Both the position numbers and the translations under genes were made by a program. A DNA stretch of 64,000 nucleotides from Aristolochia californica (taxonomy: Eukaryota; Streptophyta; Magnoliopsida; Piperales; Aristolochiaceae), in contig JARWKL010000016.1 in assembly GCA_029961685.1 (NCBI GenBank), forward strand, positions 8,448,358-8,512,357. The letters run 5' to 3'. Under the pieces are notes generated by a model, which was not told where the DNA came from, ran no database searches, and was given only the letters and a program-made list of their open reading frames with translations. Below are positions 12,796 to 25,674 of the stretch, one piece after another (position 1 is the first letter of the stretch; the number at the start of each line of letters is the position of its first letter).

Positions 12796-14191
12796 AAGTT
12801 TGGTGGAATTTTATAGGAAAGGGACTTTTAACTGATCCTAACATGCTTTAAATGTGGTGGATATGCATGCCAGAAACATGTTGAGGATGCAAGTGCACCT
12901 AATGTTCCAAAAATTTCAAGGACTGGAAAAAATCAAATTCTGATGTGGTTGGATATTTACCAGAGCCAAACAACCCACTTTTTACCTATCCTTAAAAATC
13001 ACAGATACTTTTTGGACGATCCTTCTCAGCATTTGTGCATTTCCATCTTGGATCCTTAAATTTGTTTTCAGATCCAAACTTCGGTTTTCACTCTCCCATT
13101 TTTTCTCGTAAACAAAAAAGATATTAAGGCATAATGAAATGAATATTTCTGAGTTCATGTATGCAAAAAAAAGTTTGAAAATTATTTCACACACTAAAAA
13201 TGAACTCCAAAGTTTTGTTATCCATGTTCTGGAAATTCCACTTGTACAACCCCTAATAATAAGCTTGGTGGAATTTTTTAGGAAAGAGACTTGTAACTGA
13301 TCCTTACATGCTTTAAATTTGGTGGATATGCATGCCAGAAACATGTTGAGGATGCAAGTGGACCTAATGATCCAAAAATTTCAAGGAGTGGAAAAAATCA
13401 AATTCTCAAGTGGTTGGATATTTACCAGAGCCAAACAACCCACATTTTGCCTATCCTTAAAAATCACAGATACTTTTTGGAACGATCCCTCTCAGCATTT
13501 GTGCATTTCCATCTTGGATCCTCAAATTTTTTTTCAGATCCAAACTTGGGTTTTGCCTCCCCCATTTTTTCTCGTAAACAAAAAAGATATTAAGGAATAA
13601 CAAAATGAATGTTTTAGAGTTCATGTCAGCAAAAAAAAGTTTGAAAATTATTTCACACACTAAAAATGAACTCCAAAGTTTTGTTATCCATGTTTGGGAA
13701 ATTCCACTTGTACAACCCCCAATAATACGCTTGGTGGAATTTTATAGGAAAGAGACTTGTAACTGATCCTTACATGCTTTAAATTTGTTGGATATGCATG
13801 CGAGAAACATGTTGAGGATGCAAGTGGACCTAATGATCCAAAATTTTCAAGGAGTGGAAAAAATCAAATTCTCTAGTGGTTGGATATTTACAAAAGCCAA
13901 ACAACCCACATTTTGCCTATCCTTAAAAATCACAGATACTTTTTGGAACTATCCCTCTCAGCATTTGTGCATTTCCATCTTGGATCCTCAAATTTTTTTC
14001 AGATCCAAACTTGAGTTTTCCCTCCCCCATTTTTTCTCATAAACAAAAAAGATATTAAGGAATAACAAAATGAATGTTTTAGAGTTCATGTATGTAAAAA
14101 AGAGTTTGAAAATTATTTCACACACTAAAAATGAACTCCAAGGTTTTGTTATCCATGTTTGGAAAATTCCACTAGTAGAACGCCTAATTAT
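12796..14191 (+). repeat. Two-monomer module, downstream copy, with an extra monomer
   Basis: Phase marks are at 12796 (AAGTTT), 13261 and 13727 (ACGCTT). The first two match 8149-9079. The third repeats the second (CTTACATGCTTTAAATTTG, GAATAACAAAATGAATG), so the second monomer type was tandemly duplicated after or during the transfer. Confidence 0.75.
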
Positions 14192-14657
14192 AAGCATGGT
14201 AGAATTTTATAGGAAAGGGACTTGTAACTGATCCTAACATGGTTTAAATGTGGTGGATATGCATGCTAGAAACATGTTGAGGATGCAAGAGGACCTAATC
14301 ATCTAAAAATTTCAAGGAGTGGAAAAAATAGAATTCTCAAGTGGTTGGATATTTACCAGAGCCAAACAACCCACTTTTTGCCTATCCTTAAAAATCACAG
14401 ATACTTTTTGGAACTATCCCTCTCAGCATTTTTGCATTTCCATCTTGGATGCTCAAATTTGTTTTCAGATCCAAACTTGGGTTTTCACTCTCCCATTTTT
14501 CCTTGTAACAAAAAAAGATATTAAGGCATAACAAAATGAAAATTTTAGAGTTCATGTATGCAAAAAAAAGTTTGAAAATTATTTCACGCACTAAAAATGA
14601 ACTCCAAGGATTTGTTATCCATGTTTGGGAAATTCCACTTGTACAACCCCTAATAAT
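14192..14657 (+). repeat. Representative left-type monomer (466 bp)
   Basis: This is a typical copy of the subfamily that fills about the first 18.5 kb. It has TACCAGAGCC, ATCCCTCTCAGC, AACTTGGGTTTTC and an A-run followed by GTTTG. The HindIII phase site has decayed here to AAGCAT, which shows why a restriction ladder would contain multimers. It carries no private indel. The orientation is arbitrary, since no function defines a strand. Confidence 0.85.
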
Positions 14658-17600
14658 AAGTTTGGCGGAATTTTATAGGAAAGAGACTTGTAACTGATCC
14701 TAATATGTTTTAAATGTGGTGGATATGCAAGCCAGAAACATGTTGAGGCTGCAAGTGGACCTAATGATCCAAAAATTTCAAGAAGTGGAAAAAATCAAAT
14801 TCTCTAGTGATTGGATATTTACCAGAGCCAAACAATCCACTTTTTGCCTATCCTTAAAAATCATAGATACTCTTTGGAACTATCCCTCTCAGCATTTGTG
14901 CATGTCCATCTTGGATGCTCAAATTTGTTTTCAGATTCAAACTTGTGTTTTCACTCTCCCATTTTTTCTCGTAAACAAAAAAGATATAAAGGCAAAACAA
15001 AATGAAAATTTTAGAGTTCATGTATGCAAAAAAAAGTTTGAAAATTATTCCACACACAAAAAATGAACTACATGGTTTTGTTATCCATGTTTAAGAAATT
15101 CCACTACTACAACCCCTAATAATAAACTTGGTGGAAATTTATAGGAAAGAGACTTGTAACTGATCCTAACATGCTTTAAATGTGGTGGATATGCATACCA
15201 GAAACATGTTGAGGATGCAAGTGGACCTAATGATCCAAAAATTTCAAGTAGCGGAAAAAATAAAATTCTCAAGTGGTTGGAAATTTACCAGAGCCAAAAA
15301 ACCCACTTTTTGCGTATCCTTAAAAATCACAGATAATTTTTGAAACTATCCCTCTCAGCATTTGTGCATTTCCATCTAGGATGGTCAAATTTGTTTTCAG
15401 ATCCAAACTTGGGTTTTCACTCTCTCATTTTTTTTCGTAAACAAAAAAGATATTAAGGCATAACAAAATAAATATTTTAGAGTTCATGTATGCAAAAAAA
15501 GTTCGAAAATTATTTCACGCACTAAAAATGAACTCCAAGATTTTGTTTTCCATGTTTGGGAAATTCCACTAGAACAACCTCTAATAATAAGCTTGGTGGA
15601 ATTTTATAGGAAAGGGACTTGTAACTTATCCTAAGATGCTTTAAATGTGGTGGATATGCATGCCAGGACCAAGTTGAGGATGCAAGTGGACCTAATGATC
15701 CAAAAATTTCAAGTAGTGGAAAAAATCAAATTCTCAAGTTGTTGGATATTTACCAGAGCCAAACAACTCACTTTTTACGAGTCCTTAAAAATCACAAATA
15801 CTTTTTGGAACTCTCCCTCTCAAAATTTATGCATTTCCATCTTGGATGCTCAAATTTGTTTTTAGATCCAAACTTGGGTTTTCACTCTCCCATTTGTCTC
15901 GTAAACAAAAAAGATATTGAGGCATAACAAAATGAAAATTTTAGAGTTCATGTATGCAAAAAAAAGTTTGAAAATTATTTCACGCACTAAAAATGAACTC
16001 CAAGGTTTTGTGATCCATGTTTGGGAATTTCCTCTAGTACAACCCCTAATAATAAGCTTGGTGGAATTTTATAGGAAAGGGACTTTTAACTGATCCTAAC
16101 ATGCTTTAAATATGGTGGATATGCATGCCAGAAACATTTTGAGGATGCAAGTGGACCTAATGATCCAAAAATTTCAAGTAGTGGAAAAAATCAAATTCTC
16201 AAGTGGTTGGATATTAACCAGAGCCAAACAACCCACTTTTTGCCTATCCTTAAAAATCACAGATAATTTTTGGAACCCCTCTCAGCATTTGTGCATTTCC
16301 ATCTTGGATGCTCAAATTTGTTTTTAGTTCCAAACTTGTGTTTTCGCTATCCCATTTTTTCTCGTAAAGAAAAAAAGATATTTAGGCATAACAAAATGAA
16401 AATTTTAGACTTCACGTATGCAAAAAAAAAATTTGAAAATTATTTCACGCTATAAAAATGAACTCCAAGGTTTGGTTATCCATGTTTGGGAAATTCCACT
16501 AGTACAACCCCTAATAATATGCTTGGTGGAATTTTATAGGAAAGGGACTTGTAACTGATCCTAACATGCTTTAAATGTGGTGAATATGCATGCCAAAAAC
16601 ATGTTGAGGTTGCAAGTTGACCTAATGATCCAAAAATTTCAAGGAGTGGAAAAAATCGCATTCTCAAGTATTTGGATATTTACCAAAGCTAAACGACCCA
16701 CTTTTTGCCTGCCCTTAGAAATCACAGATACTTTTTGGAACTATCTCTCTCAGCATATGTGCATTTCCATCTTGGATGCCCAGATTTGTTTTCAGATCCA
16801 AACTGGGTTTTCACTCTCCCATTTTTTCACGTAAACAAAAAAGATATTAAGGCATAACAGAATGAAAATTTTATAGTTCACGTCTGCAAAAAAAAGATTG
16901 AAAATTTTTTCACGCACTAAAAATGAACTCCAAGGTTTTGTTATCCATGTTTGGGAAATTCCACTAGTACAACCACAAATAAAAAGCTTGGTGGAATTTT
17001 ATAGGAAAAGGACTTGTAACTGATCCTAACATGCTTTAAATGTGGTGGATATGCATGCCAGAAACATGTTGAGGATGCCAGTGGACCTAATGATCCAAAA
17101 ATTACAAGGAGTGGAAAAAATAAAATTCTAAAGTGGTTGGATATTTACCAGAAGCAAACAACCCACTTTTTACCTATCCTTAAAAATCACAGGTACTTTT
17201 TGGAACTATCCCTCTCAGCATTTGTGCATTTCCATCTTGGATGCTCTAATTTTTTTTCAGATCCAAACTTGGGTTTTCACTCTCCCATTTTTTCACGTTA
17301 ACAAAAAAGATATTAAGGCAGAAAAACAGAATATTTTAGAGTTCATGTACGCAAAAAAAGTTTGAAAATTATTTCACGCACTAAAAATGAACACCAAGGT
17401 TTAGTTATCCATGTTTGGGAAATTCCACTAGTGCAACCCCTAATAATAAGCTCGGTGGAATTTTATAGGAAACGGACATGTAACTGATCCTAACATGCTT
17501 TAAATGTGGTGGAAATGCCTGCCAGAAACATGTTGAGGATGCAAGTTGACCTAATGATCCAAAAATTACAAGGAGTGGAAAAAGTAAAACTCTCAAGTGC

Positions 17601-18378
17601 TTGGATATTTACCAGAAGCAAACAACCCACTTTTGGCCTATCCTTAAAAATCACAGATACTTTTTGGAACTATCTCTCTCAGCATTTGTGCATTTCCATC
17701 TTGGACACTCAAATTTTTTTTCATATCCAAACTTGGGTTTTCACTCACCCATTTTTTCACATAAACAAAAAAGATATTAAGGCAAAACAAAATGAAAATT
17801 TTAGAGGTCATGTATGAAAAAAAAGTTTAAAAATTGTTTCACGAACTAAAAATGAACTCCAAGGTTTTGTTATCCATGTTTAGGAAATTCCACTACTACA
17901 ACCCCTAATAATAAGCTTGGTGTAATTTTATAGCAAAGGGACTTGTAACTGATCCTAACATGCTTTAAATGTGGTGGATATGCATACCAAAAACTTGTTG
18001 AGGATGCAAGAGGACCTAATGATCAAAAAATTTCAAGGAGTGGAAAAAATCAAATTCTCAAGTGGTTGGGTATTTACCAGGGCCAAACAACCCACTTTTT
18101 GCCTATCCATAAAAATCTCAGATACTTTTTGGAACTCTCCCTCTCAGCATTTGTGCATTTCCATCTTGGATGCTCAAATTTTTTTTCAGATCCAAACTGG
18201 GGTTTTCACTCTCGCATTTTTTCTCGTAACCAGAAAAGATAATAAGGCAGAACAAAATGAAAATTTTATAGTTCATGTATGCAAAAAAATGTTTGAAAAT
18301 TATTTCACGCACTAAAAATGAACTCCAAGGTTTTGTTATCCATGTTTGGGAAATTCCACTAGTACAACCCCTAATAAT
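14192..18378 (+). repeat. Nine left-type monomers up to the subfamily transition
   Basis: Phase marks are at 14192, 14658, 15124, 15589, 16054, 16519, 16984, 17448 and 17913; several HindIII sites are mutated. The monomers at 16984 and 17448 share the distinctive ATTACAAGGAGTGG and CCAGAAGCAAAC states, which also occur in the 9546 monomer, with ATTTTTTCACGT between 16984 and 17300. Right-type ATCTCTCTCAGC begins to mix in at 16519 and 17448. Confidence 0.8.
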
Positions 18379-19607
18379 AAATTTGGTGAAATTTTATAGG
18401 AAAGGGACTTGTAACTGATCCTAACAAGCTTTAAAAGTTGTGGATATGCATACCAGAAACATGTTGAGGATGCAAGTGTACCTAATGATCCAAATATTTC
18501 AAGGAGTGGAAATAATCAAATTCTTAAGTGGTTGGATATTTACCAGAGCCAAACAACCCACTTTTTGCCTATTCTTAAAAATCACAGATACTTTCTGGAA
18601 CTATCTCTCTCAGCATTTGTACATTTCTATCTTGGATGCTCAAATTTGTTTTCAGATCGAAACTTGAGTTTTTACTCTCCAATTTTTTCTCGTAAACAAA
18701 AAAAGATATTAAGGGACATTAAAATGAAAATTTAATAGTTCATGTATGCAAGAAAAAAATTTTAAAATTATATGACGCTCTAAAAATGAACTCCAAGGTT
18801 TTGTTATCCATGTTTGGAAAATTCCACTCGTACAACCCCTAATAATAAGCTTGGAGGAATTTATACGAAAGGGACTTGTAACTGATCATAACATGCTTTA
18901 AATGTGGTGGATATGCATGCCAGAAACATGTTGAGGATGCAAGTGGACCTAATGATCAAAAAATTTCAAGGAGTGGAAAAAATCAAATTCTCAGTGGTTG
19001 GATATTTACCGGAGCCAAACAACCCACTTTTTGCCTATCCTTAAAAATCACAGATACTTTTTGGAACTATCTCTCTCAGCATTTGTGCATTTCCATCTAG
19101 GATGCTCAAATTTGTTTTCATATCCAAACATGAGTTTTCACTCTCCCATTTTTTCTCGTAAACAAAAAAGATATTAAGGCATAACAAAATGAAAATTTTA
19201 GAGTTCATGAATGGAAAAAAAAATTTGAAAATTATTTCACGCGTTAAAAATGAACTCCAAGGTTTTGTTTTCCATGTTTGGGAAATTCCACTAGTACAAC
19301 CCCTAATAATAAGCTTGGTGGAATTTATAGGAAAGGAACTTGTAACTGATCCAAACATGCTTTGAATGTGGTGGATATGCATGCCAGAAACATGTTGAGG
19401 ATCCAAATGGACCTAATGATCCAAACATGAGTTTTCACTCTCCCATATTTTCTCGTAAACGAAAAAGATATTCAGGCATAACAAAATGAAAATATTAGAG
19501 TTCATGTGTGCAAAAAAAAATTTCAAAATTATTTCACGCAGTGAAAATGAACTCCAAGGTTTTGTTATCCACATTTGGGAAATTCCACTAGTAAAACCCG
19601 TAATAAA
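18379..19607 (+). repeat. Subfamily transition and a truncated 297-bp monomer
   Basis: Phase marks are at 18379, 18847 and 19311. The monomer at 18379 still has CCAGAGCC but already AACTTGAG. CCGG first becomes regular near 19012. From about 18.54 to 19.42 kb the sequence closely matches 28.16-29.04 kb, including the rare AAGGGACATTAAAATG (18711, 28331), GCAAGAAAAAAATTT and TATGACGCTC. The monomer at 19311 is cut at a GATCCAAA (19418-19425). It passes straight from the first GATCCAAA of a monomer into the second, losing about 168 bp. Confidence 0.83.
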
Positions 19608-20532
19608 AGGCTTGGCGGAATTTTATAGGAAATGGACTTCTAACTGATTCTAACATGCTTTAAATGTGGTGGATATACATGCCTGAAACATGTTGAGGAT
19701 GCAAGTAGACCTAATGATCCAAAAATTTCAAGGAGTAGAAAAAATCAAATTCTCAAGTGATTGGATATTTACCAGAGCCAAAAATGCCTATCCTTAAATA
19801 TCACAGATAGTTCTTGGAACTATCTCTCTCAGCATTTGAGCATTTCCATCTTGGATGCTCAAATTTTATTTTTGATCCAAACTTGAGTTTTCACTCACCC
19901 ATTTTTTCTCGTAAACAAAAAAGATATTTAGGCACAACAAAATTAAAATTTTAAAGTTCATGTTTGCAAATATCAAAATTTGAAAATTATTTCACGCACT
20001 AAAAATGAACTCCAAGGTTTTATTAACCATGTCTGGGAAATTCCACTAGTACAACCCCTAATAATAAGCTTGGTGGAATTTTATAGGAAAGGGACTTCTA
20101 ACAGATCCTAACATGCTTTAAATGTGGTGGATATGCATGCCAGAAACATGTTAAAAATGCAAGTGGACCTAATGATCCAAAAATTTCAAGGAGTGGAAAA
20201 AATCAAATTCTCAAGTGGTTGGATATTTACCGGAGCCAAACAACCCACTTTTTGCCTGTCCTTAAAAATCACAGATACTTTTTTGGAACTATCTCTTTCA
20301 AGATTTGTGCATTTCCATCTTGGTTGCTCAAATTTGTTTTCAGATCCAAACTTGAGTTTTCACTCTCCCATATTTTCTCGTAAACGAAAAAGATATTCAG
20401 GCATAACAAAATGAAAATTTTAGAGTTCATGTGTGCAAAAAAAAATTTCAAAATTATTTCACGCAGTGAAAATGAACTCCAAGGTTTTGTTATCCACGTT
20501 TGGGAAATTCCACTAGTTCAACCCGTATGAAA
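19608..20532 (+). repeat. Two-monomer higher-order unit, copy 1 (right side)
   Basis: Phase marks are at about 19608 (AGGCTT) and 20066. It pairs with 20533-21464. Shared markers are AACCCGTA just before the mark, ATGGACTTCTAACTGAT, GATATACATG, CTGAAACATG, then TTATTA(A/T)CCATGTCTGGG, ACATGTTAAAAATGC and TTGCCTGTCC. The first monomer has a private deletion (GAGCCAAAAATGCC near 19776) and an AATATCAAAATTT insertion near 19969. Matching begins upstream, right after the 19.42 kb junction. Confidence 0.75.
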
Positions 20533-21464
20533 AAGCTTGGTGGAATTTTATAGGAAATGGACTTCTAACTGATCCTAACATGCTTTAAATGTGGTGGATA
20601 TACATGGCTGAAACATGTTGAGGATGCAAGTGGACCTAATGATCCAAAAATTTCAAGGAGTGGAAAAAATCAAATTCTCAAGTGGTTGGATATTTACCAC
20701 ATCCAAACAACCCACTTTTTGACTATCCGTAAAAATCACAGATAATTTTTGGAACTATCTCTCTCAACATTTGTGCATTTCCATTTTGGATGCTCAAATT
20801 TGTTTTCAGATCCAAACTTGGGTTTTCACTCTCCCATTTTTTCTCGTAAACAAAAAAGATATTAAGGCATAACAAAATGAAAATTTTAGAGTTCATGTAT
20901 GCAAAAAAAAATTTGAAAATTATTTCACACACTAAAAATGAACTCCAAGGTTTTATTATCCATGTCTGGGAAATTCCACTAGTACAACCCCTAATAATAA
21001 GCTTGGTGGAATTTTATAGGAAAGGGACTTCTAACTGATCCTAACATGCTTTAAATGTGGTGGATATGCATGCCAGAAACATGTTAAAAATGCAAGTGGA
21101 CCTAATGATCCAAAAATTTCAAGGAGTGGAAAAAATCAAATTCTCAAGTGGTTGGATATTTACCGGAGCCAAACAACCCACTTTTTGCCTGTCCTTAAAA
21201 ATCACAGATACTTTTCGGAACTATCTCTTTCAGCATTTGTGCATTTCCATTTTGGATGCTCAAATTTGTTTTCAGATCCAAACTTGAGTTTTCATTCTCC
21301 CATTTTTTCTCGTAAACAAAAAAGATATTAAGGCATAACAAAATAAAAATTTTAAAGTTCATGTTTGTAAAAAAATATTTGAAAATTATTTCACGCACTA
21401 AAAATGAACTCCAAGGTTTTGTTATCCATGTTTGGGAAATTCCACTAGTACAACCCCTAATAAT
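20533..21464 (+). repeat. Two-monomer higher-order unit, copy 2 (right side)
   Basis: Phase marks are at 20533 and 20999. It repeats the marker sets of the previous dimer at an offset of about 925-933 bp. The first monomer keeps AACTTGGG near 20817, the left-type state, an exception on this side. Confidence 0.75.
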
Positions 21465-22395
21465 ATGCTTGGTGGAATTTTATAGGAAAGGGTTTGTGAC
21501 TGATCCTAACAAGCTTTAAATGTGGTGGATATGCATGCCAGAAACATGTGGAAAATGCAAGTGGACCTAATGATCCAAAAATTTCAAGGAGTGGAAAAAA
21601 TTAAATTCTAAAGTGGTTGGATATTTACCGGAGCCAAACAACCCACTTTTTGCCTGTCCTTAAAAATCACAGATACTTTTCGGAACTATCTCTTTCAGCA
21701 TTTGTGCATTTCTATTTTGGATGCTCAAATTTGTTTTCAGATCCAAACTAGAGTTTTCATTCTCCCATTTTTTCTCGTAAACAAAAAAGATATTAAGGCA
21801 TAACAAAATAAAAATTTTAAAGTTCATGTTTGGAAAAAAATATTTGAAAATAATTTCACGCACTAAAAATGAACTCCAAGGTTTTGTTATCCATGTTTGG
21901 GAAATTCCACTAGTACAACCCCTAATAATATGCTTAGTGGAATTTTATAGGAAAGGGATTTGTGACTGATCCTAACATGCTTTAAATGTGGTGGATATGC
22001 ATGCCAGAGACATGTTGAAAATGCAAGTGGACCTAATGATCCAAAAATTTCAAGGAGTGGAAAAAATCAAATTCTCAAGTGGTTGGATATTTACCGGAGC
22101 CAAACAACCCACTTTTTGCCTATCCTTAAAAATCACAGATACTTTTTGGAACTATCTCTCTCTGCATTTGTGCATTTCCATCTTGCATTCTCAAATTTGT
22201 TTTCAGATCCAAACTTGAGTTTTCAGTCTCCTATTTTTTCTCGTAAGTAAAAAAGATATGAAGGCATAACAAAATGAAAATTTTAGAGTTCATGTATGCA
22301 AAAAAAATTTTGAAAATAATTTCACGCACTAAAAATGAACTCCAAGGTTTTGTTATCCATGTTTGGGAAATTGCACTAGCTCAACCCCTAATAAT
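21465..22395 (+). repeat. Two right-type monomers
   Basis: Phase marks are at 21465 and 21930, both ATGCTT. The monomer at 21465 shares ACTTTTCGGAACTATCTCTTTC and GTTCATGTTTG with the one before it (21211 and 21678). This indicates a single-monomer amplification. Confidence 0.8.
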
Positions 22396-25300
22396 AAGTT
22401 TGGTGGAATTGATAGGAAAGGGACTTGTAACTGATCATAACATGCTTTAAATGTGGTGGATATGCATGCCTGAAACATGTTGAGGATGCAAGTGGGCCTA
22501 ATGATAAAAAAATTTCGAGTGGAAAACAACAAATTCCCAAGTGGTTGGATATTTACCGAAGCCAAACAACCCACTTTTTCCCTATCCTCAAAAATCACTG
22601 ATACTTTTTGGAACTATCTCTCTCAGCATTTGTGCATTTCTATCTTGGATGCTCAAATTTGTTTTCAGATCCAAACTTGAGTTTTCACTCACCCATTTTT
22701 TCACAAAAACAAAAAAGATTTTAAGGCATAAAAAAATAAAAATTTTAGAGTTCAAGTTAGCAAAAAAAAAATTTGAAAATTATTTCACGCACTAAAAATG
22801 AACTCCAAGGTTTTGTTATCCATTCTTTGGAAATTCCACCAGTACAACCCCTAATAATAAGCTTGGTGGAACTTTATAGGATAGGGACTTGTAACTTATC
22901 CTAAGATGCTTTAAATCTGTTGGATATGCATACCAGAAACATGTTGAAAATGCAAGTGGACCTAATGATCCAAAAATTTCAAGGAGTCGAAAAAATCAAA
23001 TTCTCAAGTGGTGGGTTGGATATTTACCGGAGCCAAACAACCCACTTTTTGCCTATCCTTAAAAATCACAGGTACTTTTTGGAACTATCTCATTCAGCAT
23101 ATGTGCATTTCCATCATGGATGCTCAAATTTATTTTAAGATCCAAACTTGAGCTTTCACTCTCGCATTTTTTCTCGTAAAAAAAAAAGATATTTAGGCAT
23201 AACAAAATGAAAATTTTAGAGTTCATGTATGCAAAAAAAAATTTGAAAATTATTTCACGCACTAAAAATGAACTCCAAGGTTTTGTTATCCATGTTTGGG
23301 AAATTCCACTCCTACAACCCCTAATAATAAGCTTGGTGGAATTTTATAGGAAACGGACTTGTAACTGATCCTAACATGCTTTAAATGTGGTAGATATGCA
23401 TGCCAGAAACATGTTGAGGATGCAAGTGGACCTAATGATCCAAAAATTTCAAGGAGTAGAAAAAATAATATTCTCAAGTGGTTAGATATTTACCGGTGCC
23501 AAACAACCCACTTTTTGCCTCTTCTTATAAATCACAGATACTTTTTGAAACTATCTCTCTCAGCATTTGTGCATTTCCATCTTGGATGCTCAAATTTGTT
23601 TTCAGATTCAAACTTGAGTTTTCACTCTCCCATTTTTTCTCCTAAACAAAAAAGATATTAAGGCATAACAAAATGAAAATTTTAAAGTTCCTGAATGCAA
23701 AAAAAATTTTGAAAATTATTTCCCGCACTAAAAATGAACTCCAAGGTTTTGTTATCCATGTTTGGGAAGGTCCACTAGTACAACCCCTAATAATAAGGTC
23801 GGTGGAATTTTATAGGAAAGGGACTTGTAACTGATCCTAACATGCTTTAAATGTGGTGGATATGCATGCCAGAAACATGTTGAAAATGTAAGAGGACCTA
23901 ATGATCCAAAAATTTCAAGCAGTGGAAAAAATCAAATTCTCAAGTGGTTGGATATTTACCGGAGCCAAACAACCCACTTTTTGCCTATCCTTAAAAATCA
24001 CAGATACTTTGTGGAACTATCTCTCTCAGCATTTGTGTATTTCCATCTTGGATGCTCAAATTTTTTTTCTGATCCAAACTTGAGTTTCACCCTCCCACTT
24101 TTTCTCGTAAACAAAAAAGATATTAAGGCATAACAAAATGAAATTTTAAGAGTTCATGTATGGAAAAAAAATTTAAATTATTTCACGCTTTAAAAATGAA
24201 CTCCAAGGTTTTGTTATCCAAGTTTGGTAAATTCCACTAGTACAACCCCTAATAATAAGCTTGGTGGAATTTTATAGGAAAGGGACTTGTAACTGTTCAA
24301 AACATGCTTTAAATGTGGTGGATATGCATGCCAGAAACATGTTGAAGATACAAGTGGACTAATGATTCAAAAAATTCAAGGAGTGGAAAAAATCAAAGTC
24401 TCAAGTGGTGGACATTTACAGGAGCCAAATAACCCACTTTTTGCCTATGCTTAAAAATCACAGATACTTTTTGGAACTATCTCTCTCACATTTGTGCATT
24501 TCCATCTTGGATGCTCAAATTTGTCTTCAGATCCAAACTTGAGTTTTTACTCTCCCATTTTTTCTCGTAAAAAAAAAGATATTAAGGCTTAACAAAATGA
24601 AAATTTAAGAGTTCATGAATGAAAAAAAAAATTAAGAGTTCATGTATGCAAAAAAAAATTTCAAAATTTTTTCATGGACTAAAAATGAACTCCAAGGTTT
24701 TGTTATCCATGTTTGGGAAATTCCACTAGTACAACCCCTAATAATAAGCTTGGTGGAATTTTATAGGAAATGGACTTGTAACTGATCCTAACATGCTTTA
24801 AATGTTGTGGATATGCATGCCAGAAACATGTTGAGGATGCAAGTGGACCTGATGCTCAAAAATTTCAAGGAGTGGAAAAAATCAAATTCTCAAGTGGTTG
24901 GATATTTACCAGAGCCAAACAACTAAGTTTTTGCCTATCCTTAAAAATCACAGATACTTTTTGGAACTATCTCTCTCAGTATTTGTGCATTTCCATCTTG
25001 GATGCTCAAATTTGTATTCAGATGCAAACTTGAGTTTTCACTCTCCCATTTTTTCTGTAAACAAAAAAGATATTAAGGCTTAACAAAATGAAAATTTAAG
25101 AGTTCATGAATGAAAAAAATAAATTTAAATTATTTCACGCTCTAAAAATGAACTCCAAGGTTTTGTTATCCATGTTTGGGAAATTCCACTAATTCAACCC
25201 CTAATAATAAGTTTCGTGGAATTTTATATGAAAGGGAATTGTAACTGATCCTAACATGCTTTAAATGTGGTGGATATGCATGCCAGAAACATATTGAGGA

Positions 25301-25674
25301 TGCAAGTGGACCTAATGATCCAAAAATTTCAGGGAGTGGAAAAAATCAAATCCTCCAATGGTTGGATGTTTACCAGAGCCAAACAACCCACTTTTTGCCT
25401 ATCCTTAAAAATCACAGATACTTTTTGGAACTATCTCTCTCAGCATTTGTGCATTTCCATCTTGGATCCTCAAATTTGTTTTCAGATCCAAACTTGAATT
25501 TCACTCTCCCATTTTTCTCGTAAACAAAAAAGATATTAAGGCATGACAAATTGAAAATTTTAGAGTTAATGTTTGCAAAAAAAATTTGAAAATTATTTCA
25601 TGCACTAAAAATGAACTCCAAGGTTTTGCTATCCATATTTGGGAAATTCTACTACTAGTACAGCCCCTAATAAT
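22396..25674 (+). repeat. Seven-monomer module A-B-C-D-E-F-G, copy 1
   Basis: Phase marks are A 22396, B 22859, C 23329, D 23795, E 24257, F 24746, G 25209. Defining markers are: A, ACCGAAGCC with CTATCCTCAAAAATC; B, AACTTATCCTAAGATGC; C, AATAATATTCTC after a CACTCCTACAACC junction; D, AAGGTCGGTGG with GGAAGGTCC; E, AACTGTTCAAAACATGC; F, ACCTGATGCT with AAATGGACTTG; G, CTAATTCAACCCC leading in. The same order is found at 43802-47060, 46 monomers (about 21.4 kb) downstream. Monomer E here carries a private duplication, listed separately. Confidence 0.8.
24600..24660 (+). repeat. Local ~30-bp duplication inside a satellite monomer (489 bp)
   Basis: TTTAAGAGTTCATGAATG and ATTAAGAGTTCATGTATG stand side by side, each followed by an A-run, where other monomers have one copy. 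The first version matches the next monomer's form (AAGAGTTCATGAATG near 25098). The second resembles the common form. The monomer 24257-24745 is therefore the longest regular one. This looks like a misaligned exchange that kept both alleles. Confidence 0.8.
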
